Source: Filimonas lacunae (lineage in GTDB: Bacteria; Bacteroidota; Bacteroidia; Chitinophagales; Chitinophagaceae). Taken from it: a DNA stretch of 64,000 nucleotides. The DNA is taken from positions 2,046,001 to 2,110,000 of the forward strand of contig NZ_AP017422.1 in the NCBI RefSeq assembly GCF_002355595.1. Direction: 5' to 3'. The translations under genes were made by a program, and so were the position numbers. Below the pieces are notes generated by a model. It saw only the letters and a program-made list of their open reading frames with translations, did no database searches and was not told where the DNA came from. Shown one piece after another: positions 61,268 to 64,000 of this stretch (within the stretch, counting starts at the first letter, position 1; each line of letters opens with the position of its first letter).

Positions 61268-62113
61268 CTACACGGCTCCTCTGTTTCGCCTGAATTCAGA
61301 GGGGCTAACTCCCTTATACTTTTTAAAAATCCGGTTCATGTGGCTGATGTCTGTAAAGCCAAATTCTTCCGCCATAGACACCAGTTGCATATTAGTATGC
61401 AACAATCGGGTTTCCAGTATTTTTACTTTATAAGTAGTAATATACTGTTGTAAACTTTCACCCACCTGCTTTTTAAAATATTCACTGATATAGTTGGCTG
61501 CCACATTAAAATGTGTGGCAATTACATCTGCCTTTAAATAATCCGGCTGATAAATGTTCTTATGAATGTAGTTGATCAGTGCGGCAGCCGTGCCATCAGT
61601 AGCATGTTGCACCAGCAAAGGAGCTTGCAGGGTAATATTACGTGCGGCTACCGTAATAACCGTGTTCATCAGCTGCTTTACTACTTCGTTTTTGTTGGGA
61701 TACTCATTACGCGCTTCCCGCTGTAAGGCTTCTATCAGCGATCGCACCAAAGGTTTATCTGCTACGTTCTTTAACAGGCAACCAGGCAGGTGATTGTGGG
61801 TGTTAAAGATCAGTTCCATTTTACGCACCCATTCTTCAGGTTGATAGGTAATATAGCTGCTGTTAAAACGGATAAAGAAAAAGCGCGTAGGTTCATGTAT
61901 TTCAAAGCCATGCGTGTCTTGCGGAAATACTAAAAACAGCTTGTCAGGGGCATATGGCAATTGGTGTTTGTTAATAGTTTGAATGCCTTTGCCCGCCAGC
62001 ACAAAAATCAGTTCAAAAAACGTGTTTTTATATTCCCGGGCAACATATTCGGTTACCTCTCTGTATTCCAGTTCAAAGGGCTGATATAAATGAAGTGTTT
62101 GCATGTAACTCAT
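61268..62113 (-). CDS. AraC-family transcriptional regulator
   Basis: 281 residues (278 if ATG 62104 is used). A cupin-like N-terminal sensor (about 1-150, FELIFVLAGKGIQTINKHQL, LFLVFPQDTHGFEIHEPTRF) is followed by two helix-turn-helix motifs (ADVIATHFNVAANYISEYFK and MAEEFGFTDISHMNRIFKKY). Likely a sugar or metabolite sensor. It converges on the rhamnosidase gene and is divergent from doxX, so either or both could be targets. Confidence 0.93.
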   Translation of the reverse strand: MSYMQTLHLYQPFELEYREVTEYVAREYKNTFFELIFVLAGKGIQTINKHQLPYAPDKLFLVFPQDTHGFEIHEPTRFFFIRFNSSYITYQPEEWVRKMELIFNTHNHLPGCLLKNVADKPLVRSLIEALQREARNEYPNKNEVVKQLMNTVITVAARNITLQAPLLVQHATDGTAAALINYIHKNIYQPDYLKADVIATHFNVAANYISEYFKKQVGESLQQYITTYKVKILETRLLHTNMQLVSMAEEFGFTDISHMNRIFKKYKGVSPSEFRRNRGAV

Positions 62114-62193
62114 AAAAATACTAATTAAACCCCTAATTGTACAAGTAAAGCGAGTGGCATTGTCTCAATTTTGAAATACGAAATCATAGCTTT

Positions 62194-62586
62194 ATGAATA
62201 CAATTACTTATGTACTGTTACGCCTGGCCATTGGTGCCAGCATGTTAGGGCACGGGTTGGTACGCCTGCCTAAATTAAACGGATTCAGCGCCTGGATGGT
62301 AGGCTCGTTTCAAAAATCAATGCTGCCTTCCGCCGTGGTAGTGCCTTTTAGTTATGTGCTGCCCATTGCCGAATTTATAATAGGCCTGTTGCTGGTAACG
62401 GGGTTGTTAACCCGCCCTGCTTTAATAGCGGGCAGCATAGTAATGATTTGCTTAATATTCGGCACCTGTATGATTGAAAACTGGGAGGCCTTGCCTTCAC
62501 AACTCATACATGTAGCCTTTTTTGCCACGCTGCTTTCGTTTATACAATACAACGGCGTAGCTATTGATAAAATAATCCATAAATAA
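62194..62586 (+). CDS. DoxX-family membrane protein
   Basis: 130 residues with four membrane helices (about 4-20, 45-65, 71-90, 103-120). The family pattern is visible in RLAIGASMLGHGLVRLPKLN and LPIAEFIIGLLLVTGLLTRP. DoxX proteins sit in the inner membrane and have been linked to thiol/redox stress and quinone chemistry. The deacetylase gene begins nine bases after its stop, so the two form an operon, divergent from the AraC regulator. Confidence 0.9.
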   Translation: MNTITYVLLRLAIGASMLGHGLVRLPKLNGFSAWMVGSFQKSMLPSAVVVPFSYVLPIAEFIIGLLLVTGLLTRPALIAGSIVMICLIFGTCMIENWEALPSQLIHVAFFATLLSFIQYNGVAIDKIIHK

Positions 62587-62594
62587 ATTGACTT

Positions 62595-63545
62595 ATGACT
62601 AGCAGAAAGGAATTTTTAAAAACAGCAGGCCTGCTGGGAATGGCAGGCGTTGTAACCAGCTCAGGAGCCTGGGCGCAACAACAACCGCAAAGCGCTAAAA
62701 AGCCGGCCGTAAAAAGCAAATGGGCCGATGGTTCGCGCCTGGTAGTTTCAGTGTCGATGCAGTTTGAAGCCGGTGGACAACCTGATAATGCCGAAAGCCC
62801 ATTTCCGCAAAACATGGAAAAAGGGTATAAGGATCTGCCCGGCGAAACCTGGTTTCAATACGGTTATAAAGAAGGCATACCCCGCATGCTGGATAACTGG
62901 GATAAATACGGTATTAAGGTAACCTCGCACATGGTAGGGGCGGCAGTGTTGAAGAATCCCGCTTTAGCGAAAGAAGTTACCGACCGCGGACACGAAGCCG
63001 CTGCACATGGCATGAACTGGAGCCGTGAGTATGATATGAGCTACGAGGTGGAGAAAAAGTTTATTAAAGACGGCGTAGATGCTGTTAAAAAGGTTACCGG
63101 TTTTACACCTGTAGGCTATAATGCCAATTGGTTGCGCAGGGGCGAAAACACCCTGAAAATATTGCAGGAACTGGGATTTACTTATCATATTGATGATCTT
63201 AGTCGCGATGAGCCTTTTATTATACAGGTAAACAATAAAGACTTTGCAGTGGTACCTTACACCCTGCGTAATAACGATATCATGTTGATATCAGGCGATA
63301 AGTTTAGCATAGATCAGTTTTTTAACCAGGTAAAAGCCGAGTTTGATCAATTATATGAAGAAAGCGCCTATCGTCGCAGGCAAATGAGCATCAGCTTTCA
63401 CGATCGCATAGGCGGTTCGCCACAAATGGTTAAAGTAACCGGAGAGCTACTGGCCTATATGCAAAAACATACCGGCGTAGTGTTTAAACGGAAAGACGAA
63501 ATAGCCCAGCTGACATTGGCTGATAAATCGGCCATCCGCGAATAA
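62595..63545 (+). CDS. Polysaccharide deacetylase family protein, exported
   Basis: 316 residues. The leader MTSRKEFLKTAGLLGMAGVV with cleavage near AWAQ resembles a Tat signal with RK in place of RR. NodB-type fold: MLDNWDKYGIKVTSHMVGAA, the metal motif HEAAAHG, YEVEKKFIKDGVDAVKKVTG, FTPVGYNANWLRRGENTL. It is closest to the PuuE/allantoinase-like group rather than chitin deacetylases, so the substrate may be small. Second gene of an operon with doxX. Confidence 0.88.
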   Translation: MTSRKEFLKTAGLLGMAGVVTSSGAWAQQQPQSAKKPAVKSKWADGSRLVVSVSMQFEAGGQPDNAESPFPQNMEKGYKDLPGETWFQYGYKEGIPRMLDNWDKYGIKVTSHMVGAAVLKNPALAKEVTDRGHEAAAHGMNWSREYDMSYEVEKKFIKDGVDAVKKVTGFTPVGYNANWLRRGENTLKILQELGFTYHIDDLSRDEPFIIQVNNKDFAVVPYTLRNNDIMLISGDKFSIDQFFNQVKAEFDQLYEESAYRRRQMSISFHDRIGGSPQMVKVTGELLAYMQKHTGVVFKRKDEIAQLTLADKSAIRE

Positions 63546-63568
63546 AAACAGGTGAAACCTTTTATACG

Positions 63569-63617
63569 GGCCGTGTGTATGCTTTTGTTAAGTCAGAAAG
63601 TGTATACACGGCCTTTT
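63569..63617 (+). terminator. Probable terminator after the deacetylase gene
   Basis: Eight-bp perfect GC-rich stem (63569-63576 with 63606-63613) extended by weaker pairs, loop of about 20, then TTTT. Confidence 0.5.
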
Positions 63618-64000
63618 CATGTACACCCGATAAGGAATGCTAAGTGATTGTTTATCAGTATAAAGTAAGTTACAACGGCGCTGAAACATAAAACACACAG
63701 CTTTATACAGTCCTGTTTAGGAAAAAGGACAATGTTACTTTGCAATTTTTTTAAATGTAATATATCTTTACTGATTTTTGGTACGCGCACCAAGTGCCGG
63801 AACCCGATTCAACTGTTAGTAAAAAACTACTCAACTCTACATGAAACCTTCGAAGTTATTGCTTCCCGAAGCCTGTTCTTCTTTGTTTTGCGAAAACATG
63901 TATTCGTTTGCCACACCTTTTTACACAGTATTCGGAAACAAAACAACAAGTTCTTATAACGCTAACAGCTGTTTTTCCACCATTATTATAATGTAAGTAC
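63618..64000. other. No gene seen at the right end
   Basis: No convincing reading frame; a 75-codon frame at 63732-63959 has unusual composition and no support. A -7-like GTTACTTTGC lies at 63734-63743, the same ten bases as precede the MFS gene, so this may be the leader of a gene beyond the window. Confidence 0.4.

Noticed and set aside
63732-63959. 75-codon plus-strand frame at the right end
   Set aside because: Cys/Phe/His-rich translation of low-complexity intergenic DNA, no signal peptide or family match.

Overview
The window comes from a member of the Bacteroidota, most probably order Chitinophagales (family Chitinophagaceae-like). The supporting signs are a SusC/SusD pair driven by an ECF sigma/FecR couple, a protein ending in the gliding-motility/type IX CHU_C domain, a DUF1800/DUF1501 pair, many lipoproteins, the Bacteroidota -7 promoter box TAnnTTTG (and TAnnTTCG/TAnnTTGC variants) upstream of many genes, and the lack of clear Shine-Dalgarno sequences. 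Nearly all of the sequence is ordinary chromosome; I see no IS element, prophage, tRNA, rRNA or CRISPR array.

Layout. 1-9.6 kb is housekeeping: an incomplete membrane-anchored coiled-coil protein, holA, ribF, a PurM-type AIR synthase, a BlaI repressor with its M56 (BlaR1-like) membrane peptidase, an FtsE-type ATPase, rpsO and pnp. 9.8-19.8 kb is a nutrient-uptake locus: ECF sigma, FecR anti-sigma, a SusC transducer with an N-terminal STN domain, SusD, an HExxH zinc lipoprotein, a DUF4302 lipoprotein and a small lipoprotein with a collagen-like stub. It holds no glycoside hydrolase, so a non-glycan (peptide-like) substrate is a reasonable guess. 19.9-38.8 kb returns to housekeeping and envelope genes: cardiolipin synthase, prmA, plsY, an M48 lipoprotein, a DUF3052-like/OmdA fusion, dnaG, a BtuF-like receptor, fbp, a CAP lipoprotein, an ABC ATPase, a BstA-like DinB protein, a Nudix hydrolase, an FKBP, a Tet-type MFS pump, an exonuclease/GIY-YIG fusion, an AsmA-like protein and tex.

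38.9-48.4 kb holds exported proteins (CHU_C protein, phytase-like propeller, Tat-type DUF1501 with DUF1800, WxxGxW lipoprotein) and a LytS/LytTR two-component system. That system is divergent from a complete RND efflux operon (48.7-54.4 kb), and the gap between them carries two near-identical sites 21 bp apart that look like a LytTR operator. 54.6-63.5 kb is accessory: HxlR regulator with a divergent MBL-fold enzyme, two unrecognised small proteins, a cyclase-family enzyme with an altered metal motif, a GH78 rhamnosidase, an AraC regulator, DoxX and a polysaccharide deacetylase.

The most unusual stretch is the 640-bp gap at 58.36-59.0 kb. It contains about a dozen recognisable units of a 21-bp-period, internally palindromic tandem repeat in two blocks that keep the same phase across a degenerate middle. 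I cannot assign it to a known element.
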